From: Purshia tridentata
Taxonomy: Eukaryota > Streptophyta > Magnoliopsida > Rosales > Rosaceae
Assembly (NCBI GenBank): GCA_003254885.1
Contig: QANT01008275.1
Location: 1 to 64,000, forward strand
DNA: 64,000 bases
Reading direction: 5' to 3'
Numbering within the stretch: the stretch's first letter is position 1; every line of letters begins with the position of its first letter. The notes beneath the pieces were generated by a model, which saw nothing but the letters and a program-made list of their open reading frames with translations, did no database searches and was not told the DNA's origin. The translations under genes were made by a program, and so were the position numbers. Shown piece after piece: positions 24,180 through 40,769 of this stretch.

Positions 24180-24236
24180 TCAACACCGGCTGCTCTGACT
24201 GTTGCCACTGCCACAGAGATTTCAGCAGCAGATAAA
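24180..24236 (-). pseudogene. Fragment of a copper amine oxidase exon
   Basis: The minus strand reads [17 protein letters not shown], the same peptide as exon 2 of the intact amine oxidase at 29026-29135. At DNA level the two are roughly 80% alike over 57 bp. Sequence on either side does not continue the gene, so this is an isolated piece. It abuts the ARO relic in the same orientation. Confidence 0.75.
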
Positions 24237-24254
24237 GAGCGAGATGCCGCAGTT

Positions 24255-24729
24255 TTTGGGCATCAGCAGAAGAAGACCCTTCTTTCAAAAGCTTTAGCAG
24301 CGGAGCCACCCCACCTTCGTCGACGATTATCTTCTACTTGCGATCATTGTCGCGAGCCAGAGTCCCTGAGCTGACCCATTTGGATGGGAGCTAAGTACGA
24401 CCAGACCCAGCTGAGAATCGGGTCGTTGCTAGCAATGGGAGGTAGAGAGGTTGGCTTCTCCGCCCGACTCCACGATCGAAAGAAGCCATTTCATGTCTCC
24501 AATGGAAGACTCCAGAAGGTTTGAGACGTTTCTGAAGTCGGCGGTGGTGGTTATGGATAAAACTCCAGAGAAGATTCTGCGGAGGACCCCACTGACCCTG
24601 CATTTGCGGACCAGGGTTAGGGCTCGTGCGAGTTTTCTGGACACGTTACTCGGCTTCTCTGGCCGCTATTACTAGAGAAAGTGAAAGCTCCTCTTGGAGT
24701 GTGTTTTCTTCATAGTCTGGACTAGCCAT
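24255..24729 (-). pseudogene. Truncated ARO4-like pseudogene
   Basis: This is a decayed partial copy of the neighbouring ARO gene in the same orientation. It contains a start (MASPDYEEN, then TLQEELSLS) near 24729, the stretch RKVSN-like / SSIGDMKWLLS near 24490-24550, and the segment matching EGGVTPLLKLLKEGSS near 24270-24320. Large blocks are missing relative to the intact gene: most of the N-domain between the start and the ALTLVRKC region, and about 35 bp near 24360. It ends where the ARM repeats would go on. Retained parts look 85-90% identical to the intact gene by eye. It cannot code for a working protein. Confidence 0.85.
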
Positions 24730-25242
24730 TGGTTTTGGGGAGTAGTAGAAGTAAGTACAATTAAATGTTTCATGAAATTCGAGTGTTTTGATGATGGAAT
24801 TGGAAAAGTTATGAAATTCGGATTTATAAAAAGGAGCATGAAAGAGTTTGTTGGCGTTTTAAGTTTTAAGTTCAAAGGGAGAGTTACCGCGAAAGCGTAG
24901 GAAAGTATAGCAAAGCCGCAGACCCAACAAGTACAAATCAAATCACATACATCCACACTCACTAAATGGAATGAAATAAAGTTTCATCCATAAAAGATAT
25001 CTATCTAGATCACTCATTAAACACCAAGACAAAAGGAACACAGCTCGATTCAATGTGTCTATATATAAGAAAGTATTGAACTCATTGCTTATCTACAAAG
25101 CAAGGACTGAAAAATAAATAAAAAGTGTGTTCTAGAAGCTTCTTCCAAAAGACCAATTGAATTGGAAGTGACAGGGTAACTTCTTTCCTAAAGCCGAAAT
25201 GACTGGAAGTAAGTAAACGTCATACCAACAAATAACATGTTT

Positions 25243-28200
25243 TCAAAGCTTTGCTAGCAACCCGGTCTGGATTGGCTTGGCAACCCCATTGTCTTTGACA
25301 TCATTGTCTTTGGCATCCAATTCACAAGCACTAGGTGGAACATCCACAGCAGGAGAGCAGTTGAAGAATCCATGAGGCTGCACCCACAATCACAAACGTC
25401 AACAAAAGATGCTAAACTTTGTTAATAAAAGTAGCAGGATTAGGCATTGCAGATCATAAAAGATGCATGGCAAGATTAATGGGGTGAATAATACCATAAG
25501 CATAAACCCAATGCGCTCCACCGGCATGACAGGCCAGTCTTCTAACCGAGGAACATGTGTTATTCCAAATACATACCTGCAATTATCAAGGTTACTAATT
25601 AACATCTACCAGCTTAAACCATCATTATGGAATTATCATTTTATATGAAAAAAAGATAATTGCTTCTGTCATGTGTGTGCACACTAAGAAAACTCATCAG
25701 AGAGGGAAACCAACCAGAGAACAATATCAGTTTCTTCCAGAGATCGGTTCTGCTTAACCCATGTAGCCAATCCTTCTCCAACACGTGGATTTTGATTAGG
25801 AAACTCTCCTCCAGGAAACATCTCATCACGTGCATATGGTGTCACCCAAAGGTTGTGTTTCAAGAAAGCAGCTCTTCTTAAAAACTTGGCCTCAGAACCA
25901 GCTAATGGCAAACAGTTTGAACCAGGTACGAGCTTATAGCCAGTTAACTGTCCAGTCCTATTAACATTTCGTGTGTTCCTCACCTGTACCATAAGATGGC
26001 AGTCAATCAATAACAACCCAAGTTGCTTTCTCTCAAAGTACTAGAATAAAGGAGAACATGTAGACCCCACATTGACCACACCCCCCAAAAAAAGTAAAAA
26101 GTGAAAATTTCAATCAGCATGGGACAGTGTGATTGGAGACAAGAATTACTGTCACATAGTTATATCTTAAGCAATAATAGTAAATCAATGAGCAGGACCA
26201 GCTGAAAAACCATCCTAAGGATGCCTTACAATCCAATGGCGAGCAGTCAATGGATTACAGTCTCGCATTGCCTGCAATTCAGTTCTGAGAAGAGTCTCTT
26301 CAGCATAAAATGCATTGTTGTGGACGTTATTCTCCCCGGGTTGCTCGACTTTAACATCCAGCTCCACAACCTACAGTATATAATTAGGGGAAAAAATCTG
26401 ATATTATTACCCATACAACAGCAGAAAAGCAATTTGTTTTAATCATTAATGATTAAATTACAAGCTTAATTATAACTACGTATAATACCAAGTAAAATCC
26501 AAAGTCATTTATTACCTGGTTGTAAGTTTCCCCAGGTTTGCAATCAACAGCCATATCCATACGAGCAACAAAAAAGTGTTGATGAACTGGTGCATATAGC
26601 CCTGGTGCAATCACAGTACCATATTTTCGAACTTCTCCAGGTTGCAGTGCTCCTAAGCTGAGTATTCCTGTAAGTTTAACTTCAGCTTCAATTTTTCCAT
26701 CCTGCAAACAGCATGACTTGCATGTCAACAAAGCATTGGCTTCAACATTAGGCTAAAGAAAACAGTGAGAAAACAAACACAGATAACTCCTAAAAGATAA
26801 GCAAGTGAATATTAATAAAAACCCTGTAATGGAGCTGGTACTGACATTTATAGAAAAGTAAGAAAATGTTCAGATTATACAGTTGGGAGATGATTCAAAA
26901 TTCTCACAGTAACCTAAGCCATAAAATCCAATCAGTGCAAAAGAATCACACAAGAATTCTAATGGAAATCGGAGTTAATTATCAAACAGAAAAGGGACAC
27001 TGGGAAAGTTAATAATTATAGAAACAAAAGTAAACAAATTATTCAAACAAACAATATAATGTTAAACTTGCCTGATAAAAGTGCCAGAAGAATCCATACT
27101 CATAGTTAGCCACAGTACATATAAAAGACACTGTTAGTCGTCTTGATCTGCGCACTTCTGCTAAGCCTGTTCTCCAGTCCTGATGCTTCCACAGAATTCC
27201 ATGATCCTCTTCGTGCAAACACACACAATTTTCAATTGTTTCAACACCTCCAGTGAAATTTGTAAAATGGGCATCAAAGTATTTGATATAGCCCAAACAA
27301 TCACACCCCTGTGGTGGAAGTTTAATTTTAAGCCCATCATGGATTAATGTATAAAAAAATCAGAGAGAATACAGTATATTACAAAAGAAAACATATATGA
27401 CCGAAACTGAGCCAAGAATTAGTCCTCAAACCTTCTTTAGAGAATGTGCATTTTTACCAAGGCCATCTTCCCCAGCATCAAAAGCATTTTTTCTGTAATG
27501 TGGGTCATTTGGATCTCCATACGGCACCACCATTTCCACAAAACTCAACCTGTGGGCTACAGGCCTTCGCCCCCGACTACCATCAACGTATGCAACAGAA
27601 TATATAACCAGTCCCTCCCTGGGTGTGAATCCAATACGAAAATTCCACTGCCAAACCAGAATGTTTAGTGGACTTTCTGAATTTAACGAAAAGGAGTATA
27701 AGTTAAGAAACCAATTCCAAATTTACCTTTTGCCACTCCACAAAATAGCCATTGACACGGAAGCTTGGACCTTCAGGCTGAACAATCTGTAAAGGCTTTA
27801 CATCACTTCGATCAACACCACCTCTTGTTTCGCCAGAAGTATAGTTCCTCAATGGATCAGCTGGAGGTAGGGGAATAAGCTTACGATCTTCAAACTCTAC
27901 CACCACCATGTTTTGCATATCAACAAGAACATGGATGCCCTCAACTGGGCGTGCATAACCATTTTCCATTGGGCAGTCGCTCTCAGTTCTACAGAATATC
28001 AGTGGTTTAGCCAATCTTTGACTAGGAGCATCAGCATCACTATGATAACCAACACACCTGCAGCACATTATGTACACAGGAATATAAATAAAATGTTATT
28101 GATTAACCTGCTGACAAACTTGCACAGGAGCACTACATGTAGATAGATTACATACCACGCATCAACCATCACAAGGTCCATATCTTCAATACCCCTCTTC

Positions 28201-29852
28201 TTCATAGCCTCCCTAAAAGGAGGAAAGTCTTTCACAACAGCTTCACATTCAGCATATTCCACAGCATCCTGAAGTTTGGGAGAAAAAAAGTTAAAAAAAC
28301 ACCATATAACCATGCAACTATTTTAAATTTAGCATATATTGAGAACCTTTTGGAAAGTTTCATTTTGGGAAAACCAAACAGTGCATGTATCAATAATATT
28401 AATAATAAAATCTAAAAATTTTATTTATTCTATCATTCCTGGTGTTTTTCTTTAGCTTAAAGTCCAAAAACTGTAAGTGAAGAGAATCAAGCATTTAATC
28501 TTCAATTAATATAAAAACTGACGTCATACAAGCATACAAAACAAGTTCAAATTTTTTTTGTACCCTTGTATGACCTGGGTTTCCAAAACAAGTTCACGTG
28601 TAGGAAAAAGATGTTATACCATGGGAGGCTGAATATCCGGAACAACTTGTGATGATATTACTTTTCCTCTGTGATGTCCACCTCGAGTAGCAGCATGTAC
28701 TTCTGACAGCTCAACAATCCATATGCTTGTCTCATTTGACTTCTTGTTGTAAACAACAAGTCTAGCTCGCCTTGGAGGAAGTTTGCTTGGGATTATAGGT
28801 CCACCTTTGGTTCTGGGAAGTAATGATGGTTGGAAAGGGGGGAAGAAATACGCATCTGCTAAAGCAACCACGTGTTTATCTGGTTCCACTAGAACCACTT
28901 CAACAAAACGCATACTATCTCTAACCTGGAATGGCGAAATTATTATTTAGCCAATCATGTCAACCAAATAAGAATTTTGTTTAAAAAATAAAATCAACAA
29001 ACAAGTCACTAGTGAAATTAACAACCTCCGGCGTAGCTCCAGCTGCCCTAACGGTTGCTACTGCCACGGAGATTTCAGCAGCAGATAAAGGTTCTAAAGG
29101 ATGCCTTGATTGAGGCCTGAGCATGATTGGGATGCCTACACAAGCAGTGTAATAGACTCAGGCAGCAAAAAAATTTAAAAGTTCAAGTGAAACAGCAAAC
29201 ACTTGCTCACTAGAGTATCAAAAGTACTTAAAAAAAACCAAGAAAATCAGGCAGCATAAAATTTAATAGTTCAATACAACTCGAAAAAAAAAATAAATAC
29301 AGATAAGCTTAATTTAGATTAGGTTGCCTTAATCTATCTTGATCTTCAGCATTCTCTCCCTGCCTTTTTAATTGTCATTTTCTCTTTTTATTTTCCAGTA
29401 TTCTTAGCTAAACAAGAAGCAATCAAGACAAACAGAGAACAGGAATACCAGAAATACGAGTCTCACCGAATTTAGATGTGAAAAATAGAAAGAAAATCAC
29501 ATTATAAGCGAATCGATTCATGAAATTCCAAATTTTCAAATCTCGCCAAGATATGTTGAAGTAATGAATTAACGAATCAATATATACAGAAAATGTGAAC
29601 ATATATACCTGTGGTGGAGGCATTGGCGGAAGGTTCAGGAATCAAGGACGCCATGGCGATCTTCTGGGGGCGCTGATCATCGCGGCGATCCTCGGAGGCA
29701 GTGGTAGCGGAAGCGACGGTCCAATCTTGAACGACGGCTGAGGCAGAAACGACGGCGTTGGAGGCCTTGCGATGAATGGGAGCGGAGGAGGAATCGGAGG
29801 AAGGGAAGCAGCAAGAAGAAGAAGGCGTCGTTTTTTTCGCAGCTGAGGCCAT
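25243..29852 (-). CDS. CuAO3: Peroxisomal copper amine oxidase (At2g42490 / zeta type)
   Basis: Oxidises primary amines such as putrescine to aldehyde, H2O2 and ammonia. There are twelve exons: 29852-29609, 29135-29026, 28925-28620, 28268-28156, 28057-27727, 27647-27432, 27308-27072, 26701-26516, 26370-26230, 25983-25715, 25576-25495 and 25377-25243. Together they give 789 residues in one frame. All introns are GT-AG except the one after 27072, which has a GC donor (CAG/GCAAGT). The topaquinone precursor is Tyr509 in TVANYEYG, the probable catalytic base Asp425 in FDAGEDGLG, and the copper ligands His559 and His561 in VHQHFF plus His725 in [11 protein letters not shown]. The C-terminus is LLAKL, where AKL is a plausible type 1 peroxisomal signal. 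The N-terminal 90 residues are low-complexity. The ATG at 29852 (MASAAKK) is chosen over an in-frame one at 29906 from memory of related proteins. The gene is intact. Confidence 0.93.
27070..27071 (-). other. Non-canonical GC splice donor in the amine oxidase gene
   Basis: Exon 7 must end at 27072 to join HFYQ to DGKIEAEVK, which is how the family reads. The intron then begins GCAAGT. The flanking CAG/GCAAGT is the usual strong context of GC-AG introns, which are rare but spliced by the normal machinery. Confidence 0.85.
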
Positions 29853-30230
29853 TGCAAGGGATTCGCTAGCTCGCCAATTCCACCACAGTAGGTCGTCTCT
29901 ATGCAATCTACTGACATACAGCAGAAGTCTCTACGACGATGCTGAATGCTCGGTGCCGCCGCCTCGTCTTCCGTACCACACCAGCGCCGACGCAAAACTC
30001 AGAGAGAGATAGAAAACAGAGAAGAAGAAGAAGAAGAAGAAGAAGAAGAAAATCAATTTAGGTTTTGGTTATAAAACTCAGAGAAGGTCCACGAAGCTAG
30101 GGTTTATTCTAGGGACAAAATGTGAGTATTTGATCATGAATTTTAAGCTCAGAGAAAGAGACGGAGGGAGTGATCTGCGAAACAGAGCTGATATGGAGGA
30201 GAGAGGAAGAGGAAGGGTATATATATAGGA
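29853..30230 (-). promoter_or_regulatory. Amine oxidase 5' leader and probable TATA region
   Basis: A GAA microsatellite lies at 30021-30050 and would be transcribed as a CUU-rich leader. A TATATATATA block at 30218-30227 is the best TATA candidate, about 370 bp upstream of the chosen start codon. Confidence 0.4.
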
Positions 30231-33200
30231 AGCCATCACGTGCTTTGCTTCTTCTTGTTTGTTTTTTCTTTCTAATTTTGTTTTATTATTAATTTTGTTT
30301 TTCTTTTTCTAGATAAGAGTAGTTCGACTGGGGCGAGTGTGAGAGATTCAGTTTTAACGTTTGGAGAGGGACTTATCAAGGGACCAATAAGATAAGTGAG
30401 TGGTGCGGTGGTGATAGGGCGATCTGCTGTTAATGGACAATTGGACGTCGATTAGGGCCAACTATATATTTTGATATTTAGCTTGATAAGGCCACAAGGA
30501 TTAGCATCTTTTGGTATAAGGACTTGTTTTTCTGGAATGTATCCAATATGACCCATACTTCTCACAAATTTGGCTAACTACTTTGTCACTAGTATGAATT
30601 TGGGATGTGAGGGACAAAATTAAGTTCCATATTTTCGTTATTGAAACATAAAATTATATATAATGATGAAAAAAACGAATTCGTTAAGATTTAAGAATAA
30701 AAAAATGAGTTGTTCTCGTATATAGTAAACTGTATGGCATATTTTTCTCTATTCCAAAAACAAAAACACTTGATTTTCTATTTAAAATAGTAATTTAAAT
30801 ATACCTAAATTTATCATTCATTTGATTTAAAATGGAGTGCACCTATCCAAGTTCCAACCTTCACTAGGGGTCATGGTTGGGCAAAAGAATTAATGATTCA
30901 GCAGAGTCCTATTTGGGATTATAGTTTTAATTAATCCATTTTCATTACAAAAATAGTTCCAACACATATTGGCTGAATCCCAAATGAAAAAAAGGTTGTC
31001 TATCTATACATACATACATACCTGGCTTTCTCTTTTATTCTCTTTTGTAACTTGAAAATGGATCAGATAAGTGAAGACCAAAATTCAACCCAAAAAAAAG
31101 GAATAGATAAGATAAATAATGTATAAGTCTTTTCTACTAAGAGATCTCTTATTTAAATATAAACAAGAAATCTCTTATGAATTCATCTTATATAATATTC
31201 TAATGATACGAACCATTTATCTTTTAAGTAAATCATTATTATAAAAAGATTAGGCAAATCATAAATTATTAAGAGTTTTAATTTTGATCAAATAAATAGA
31301 CGAATATGATGTTAATTTTGACAAACACTTGAAATGGAGAATGAAAATTAAATGATTTCTGTGCAACTTATCTATTTTTAATGTTGATCCTTAAATAGAG
31401 ACTTAATTAAAAAATAAATGTCTTCGAAATAAAATGTAATTAAAGTGGGCCCATAAAAGATTTCTTAATTATTTATCTTAAGAATCCCTGAATAAAATGG
31501 CCTTATATGTAAAGCTTGAACACCTGAAACAATAATGCAAAAATGAAAGGGTACCGAAATTAGGCAGAGAGTTATGGTCATGAAATTAAGTGTGTACCTC
31601 TCCATTTGTGATGCCCTTGGCTTTAACGAAGATGAGAAGACATCATAGTGGAGAGGTATTTGCACCATTGTTTAATTTGTTCAAGCAATGATAAAACTGG
31701 CCCTAATAGTCTGGAATTTACCCAAAAAAAAAAGAATCATATTTTGAATTATTGGTGAGGGTTCCATTTATTGTTTTGTATAAGTGCCTGCCCTTTTTGG
31801 CTGCACATGGTTTTTATATATGGTACAAAATGAAGGACATGAGTGACGAGAAGGATTTAGAATTAAAGATGAGGATCGATGAGGGCCCAAGTCCACTCTG
31901 GAGAAGATGGGACTGAACCTTACCTTCCTAATTATTATTGTCCTCAAGTTTTTTTATTTTTCTTTTTCTATGAAAAACGATCTGTTTAATTACTTGTATA
32001 AGTAAAGCCTTCTGTTTGGTGATGATGCTTGTTGTTTGTTCCTATCAATATTATCAACTTGTTTAGAGTTGGAGGTATATAAATGGTGAGTTGGTGGTGG
32101 TGCCTGAATCCTAATAGACATCCACTTGATAATATCAGACATGCTGGCCTGACTCAGCTTAGTTTCTCACCAACCTCCACTCCACAAAAACAAAAAGAAC
32201 AATAATATTAGTCAATTACTCATTAATACTATTATATTATTTTAACCCTAGCTAGCTAACTGGCCCAGTAATAAGAACAGGTGGATTCACCACTCAAAGT
32301 CTCTCATTCACAGATTCACTGTTAAAGTTTTGAGTATATTTAATCCATTATTGCTTATACATATTTACTTTTCTGCTTTCTCCCACATTTTTCTTATTTT
32401 CAATTCCATTATTTGAACCACTTTAACTCGATCAGTTTCTGTGTTGTCGTTGTGTGACATTTGTAATGTTATATTTTATTGGTCATCACTCATTAGTAAT
32501 CAACATCAAAAACAGTAACCCCTTTAGACAGAAAGAAGAATTGTTGGGTAGATACGTTCCATATAAAACAAGATATATAGTAATTAATTAATAGCCATGT
32601 AAAAGTTAATCTGTAAGATAAGAAGGGTCGTGTTTCTAAATATGATGTGGATATGTGATGTTGATTTGATATTTAACAATCTAGCTAGGTAATGACTCCA
32701 AATTAACGAGCATTTAGCTAGCTTAATTACTAATTAATTCCATTATCAGGCAATGAGATCCAGATGGACCTTCATATATATATTTATTATTCACTGATTC
32801 ATGTATATATATATATATATATGCTGTCCACTGCACCGCACATTGATCATAATTGATGACGAATATATACGAAAAGCTTTCCAGCTCATGATTATCCACA
32901 ATATGGACCCTACCATTAGATCCTCAATTGATCAGCTACCCAGTTTCGATCTCCTTATCACAGTGATAAACTATACACTGTGGATCAGAGAGAAAAGCAT
33001 TATACATCTACAACTTCGGAAACCACATTTTCATTTTAAATAAAATGAAATCAAATATACACAATCAGCCATTTTCAACAAGTTTTTTATCATTTTTAAA
33101 AAAGAAAAAAAAAAGTCTGTAATTTACATAAATTTAATTTAAAAATAAACCTGTCTAGATTTAAAGGTCACCGGTGGTTTGCATGTTATGCAGCACGCGT

Positions 33201-34376
33201 ATGTTAGCATCTTTCCTTTCTTATATGGGGTCACTAAACAAGGGTTTATTACTGGAAAAAGGGGATTGACACGTAGGATAAACACTAGAGGCCGCAAGGT
33301 CAAAGTCACTAGTAGGGAGACACCAGTCCTCAGCCAAAGGAAAAGTTGATGGCTTACGTTAGCAGCAACCAACAATACTAATTTTTACTTTTTCTTTTTC
33401 ACTAAAAACAAAATCCATTACAAATTATTAAAACCATATAATTATATAATATGTCAGGGTGAAGTGGAAGCTGAATTCAACTGTATTCATATATATACTC
33501 AAGTTTGTACTTAAGAATATCAATGTCATTCATATATATAGTGGATTCGGATTTGTCGATCGTAGTTGGTCTGATATGTATCCTTTCCTTTCGAAACCAA
33601 GTTGTGGTTTTCATGGGGTTTATAGACAAGATTATCAAAATGAAGTACTTTTATTTCACATAAGCAACTTCATTAATTACATACAAATTTGAGGTCCTTG
33701 TAAGCAAAACCCAGACATCACCATGCATGCTTTGGATGGAGACATATACATTGGTCCACCAGAGTTCAATTATGTACTGTATCAATCAAACAAAAGTGAT
33801 CCACTACTGTTGTTGTCTGTCTTTCATTTAACACCATTCCAACCCCCCCTCTACTCGATCCTGGAAACTACGAAAAATATGCAGGGAACGACTGATACTT
33901 TGATCCTGGCCACACATCACATGCGGACTTTACTTTTTGTGCTGAAATTGGAAACTGGACCCCACATCGTGCAAGTAACACCAAATTTGAACCAGAGTTT
34001 CCCTACGGAACTCGACCCATGTATAGCTCCAAGGACCACCAATGATTCATATCCCATCATTCTTGTTTCAATAATTCAATCACTAACCCACATATTCAAT
34101 ATGTGTAACGTTCTCCATCTTTGTAAAACTCACTTATATAGATCTCATTTCAATTAGGATGGAAGTTGGAAGTTGAAAGTTGGAACAAATAATTGTACAA
34201 ATTTTTGCTAGCGCATAATAGACAAATTTTTGCTCAAACATGGAATGCAACATATTTCCAATCAAACCCTAAAACAATCATATTCTTAGGACGATTCTAA
34301 ACATAAAATACTTAATACGTTCTTGTTTCAAACTTACGAAAGGGACATAGTCAGCACAGCTGCTACATTTAACAAA
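30231..34376. other. Gene-free DNA between the amine oxidase and RH30 genes
   Basis: AT-rich, with an AT dinucleotide run at 32803-32822. The longest open frame (33723-34157, plus strand) has no family features and unlikely composition, so it is not credited. I see no RNA gene. The last 200 bases probably include the RH30 3' untranslated region. Confidence 0.55.
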
Positions 34377-38010
<3,634 letters not shown>

Positions 38011-39219
38011 CAATAAAAGAATCGAAGAAAGTCTGCTACAGTACTCCGGTTGTGATCTGTTAGGGTTTGATAAAACAAAACCAGAAATAAAATGAAATAA
38101 AAACAGAAAAAGAAAAAAGGGGTCGAGTTAGGATTTGATTAGAATTAAAAGTTTCCTCTCTGGCGTTGTTTCGCCGCAGATTTATTATTGAAATCGCGGT
38201 CGGTGAAAATGGAAGAAAGAGGGAGGCTTAAGCTATTTATTGTTTGTCTTGTTTGTGCAAATTTTTATACTATTTCTAACCGCCTTTTTTTGTACGCGCT
38301 TCACACCTCAATCCAGAACACGTGGCCGTCTGGAAACCGTTGATATGAGGCACACACTTGCTAGGATTGAACTTATTAATTTTTGGGGTTTTGAACGGTT
38401 TATATAAACTTCTACTTCTTAACTCATTAACCATGCCAATTATCAATATATTGATTTTGGTCACTCAATATTATGTAGGTTTAGGGTTTGGAGGCGTGCT
38501 TATGTTAGAAAATTGAGAAAAAACTTATATGTCTCTTATCAAGTCTTAAATCACATAATATAAGTGATAAAAATAATAAATGTATATAACCGTTTCATAA
38601 AAATTTTACTCTAAAGAATTTTCTAAAACAACTTTTTATTATAAATACCAATCAAAATAGAGAAGAACTTGAGAATCCGAAATATGAAGTTTGAATTTTT
38701 TATAACTTGATCAATTTCTGTCAAGATTCATTTATTTAGCAAAGTCCTATGTCCATTGAGAGGTTAGGACTTGGGATACATTTTCCTTAGCTTTCCTTCC
38801 TTGTTCCATCTCTTCATTCTAACCTCAATTTCTTGCACAACAATCAAAACTCGAGGTCATTATTAATCAACACGACTACAGGAGTAGTGCATCCTCAGCC
38901 GTCAGATTGCTAGTTTCTGTCATCGCATCTCTTCCATAAATTTCATCAGTTTGTGGACTTTCCATTTCCATAATCCATTGCTGAGTTTGTTTCATATAAC
39001 CAATGGCATCGCTTTCGTTGTTGCTTTGCTACTTAAGAAATATTGGCCTTTCCGCGCACTGTTGATCAGAAAATGTAGAGGGTGAGAGAAAGGGACTCAT
39101 TTGGAACATTAATAAAGCTAGTCGCATTAAATTTTGTTCATCCAATCACGTGTATATATATTTAAGTTTCATACTTAATATAAATAAATGAGGTTCAAAG
39201 TGAACTCAAAATGTTACTG
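38011..39219. other. Spacer between RH30 and the stress protein gene
   Basis: The part just above 38010 must hold the RH30 promoter on the minus strand. Below 39220 lies the downstream region of the stress protein gene. No protein-like frame, RNA gene or repeat was recognised. Confidence 0.5.
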
Positions 39220-40663
39220 TTATGTATAAGTAGATGTTACTCTGTCTGAAATGAACTTGCCTGGAAAGCATGCCCAGTCGAAGAAGCTTCTTTGAGAATG
39301 ACGAGTGTTTTTTGGCATCTGGGGACTATTTACTTGTTCACCCTCCACCACCTTATTGCCTTCATGAACAATGCTAACCTCACAATACTCTGGTGCGTTC
39401 TTCTTAACAAATTCTCCTATCGACAACTTTTTCTTCATTCTCCTGATGAGTGACAAAAATGTTAACCTGTCAAATACCAAATTCACCAGCTTTGGATGTA
39501 ACACATTCATCAAACACATTGCTGATCATTTCTCTTACAGATTCGAGATCCTACTTTCAGTTTCACACAAGTCCCACATCTCGGTAAGGGATGTGATCAA
39601 CAATGTAATGAGTAATGTGGTACAAATAGTTTTATTGTATCTCCAAAAACCAAGTTGGAAAAGAAAAACCAGGCAGCATGCCTTGAATGAGGTGGTCTTT
39701 TGGTTCCTACAACAAGATGGGTAATTCTAAGAACAGAAATAAGTTCAAGAATTGCTTTTTCTGTCCCATTTCTCTCCAGGAGCATTGTGTCCACTGTTAC
39801 CTGCAGTACTCAGAGTGAGACCAGAAGTCATCAGCATCATCATCATCATCATCATCATCATCGTCATCATCATCGTCATCATCATATATGGACTATTACT
39901 ATATATATAGGGGGAAGAAAAAAATCCACACCTTAGCATCATTGCACAAGGAGACATATTTCTGCAAGAGGTTCCTCCTCTTGTTATTCTCTTCATTAAT
40001 GTAAAATCTCACTTGATCTTCACCTAGTTGGCTCTTTGACAATTTTCCAACTACATATCAACACATTTTAAAATAGGATATGAATCAGCTTCTCAAGTTA
40101 GAACCAATAACAGGGACAAAATTGCAGATATTAAAATAAAGTCCACCAAACCACACCCTCCTCCTCCTCCTCCTCCATATCACAGATCAGCAGTTATAAA
40201 GCAAACACTGCTTCAACAAGCTTCACATGTGACAAAGCTTGCCTAAATACAACCATCCAGAAGTAAAAACTTGGTAGAAGAACAATTTGATGTATATATG
40301 CATGATGTGTTTGATCAAAATCTATGAGTATAATACAACTAAAACAACAACAGTTTAGACATTGGTGTTACCAGGTGTAGGGATGTGGGTGATAGGAGGG
40401 AAGACATGGACAAGAAAAACCCGAGAACCGGGGGAAACAGCATTATCAAGCGCCCATTTGAGGACATCTGTGTCATATTTACCAACAGCAACATAAACAT
40501 CATTGACTACAACTACATCTCTGCTAGTGCTGCCTGCAGTGATGCTAGTAGCACTCCTGCAATCCTCTTCTATCTCCACAATCTCCGGCGATGGCGTCCT
40601 TCGTGCACTATAGTCCTTATAAAAGTCCTTGGCTTCCACCGGGACATGGTTATCCTCTTCCAT
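39220..40663 (-). CDS. Universal stress protein (USP) domain protein
   Basis: A 250-residue protein in four exons: 40663-40372, 40050-39932, 39800-39682 and 39442-39220. An N-terminal variable part rich in E, D and S (about 1-55) precedes a USP fold. The fold's features are DVYVAVGKYDTDVLKWALDN and VFLVHVFPPI, then TEKAILELISVLRITHLVVGTKRPPHSR, then RMKKKLSIGEFV and PEYCEVSIVHEG. The full ATP-binding loop of bacterial USPs is not present; only VVGTKRPP remains, so nucleotide binding is doubtful. Proteins of this type resemble the USP domain of plant receptor-like cytoplasmic kinases, but no kinase domain follows here. Intron 3 must have a GC donor (AAG/GCATGC at 39681-39680) to keep the frame and the family peptide HSR-RMKKK. 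An in-frame upstream ATG at 40684 would add seven residues. TTTTATA at 40763-40769 is a TATA box on the minus strand. Confidence 0.85.
39829..39886. repeat. CAT/ATG trinucleotide microsatellite in USP intron 2
   Basis: About nineteen CAT units interrupted by CGT, wholly inside the intron between exons 2 and 3 of the stress protein gene. It is likely to vary in length between individuals. A second short trinucleotide run (CCT) lies in intron 1 at 40157-40175. Confidence 0.9.
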
Positions 40664-40762
40664 AGACGTGTCAAAAATAATCAAGAAATGCTAGAGTGAG
40701 AAGAAAGAAATGATGATGATAGGGAGCGAAAATAACAAGATTGGATGTTAGTCTCTTGGCAG

Positions 40763-40769
40763 TTTTATA
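40763..40769 (-). promoter_or_regulatory. TATA box of the USP gene
   Basis: TATAAAA on the minus strand, about 100 bp upstream of the start at 40663, a normal distance for a plant core promoter with a short leader. Confidence 0.5.

Noticed and set aside
33723-34157. 144-codon plus-strand frame in intergenic DNA
   Set aside because: No family features, no splice partners, ordinary amino acid mix for random AT-rich DNA.
39829-39886. Regular short repeat that might look like an array
   Set aside because: It is a CAT microsatellite in an intron; there are no spacers, so not a CRISPR-like array.
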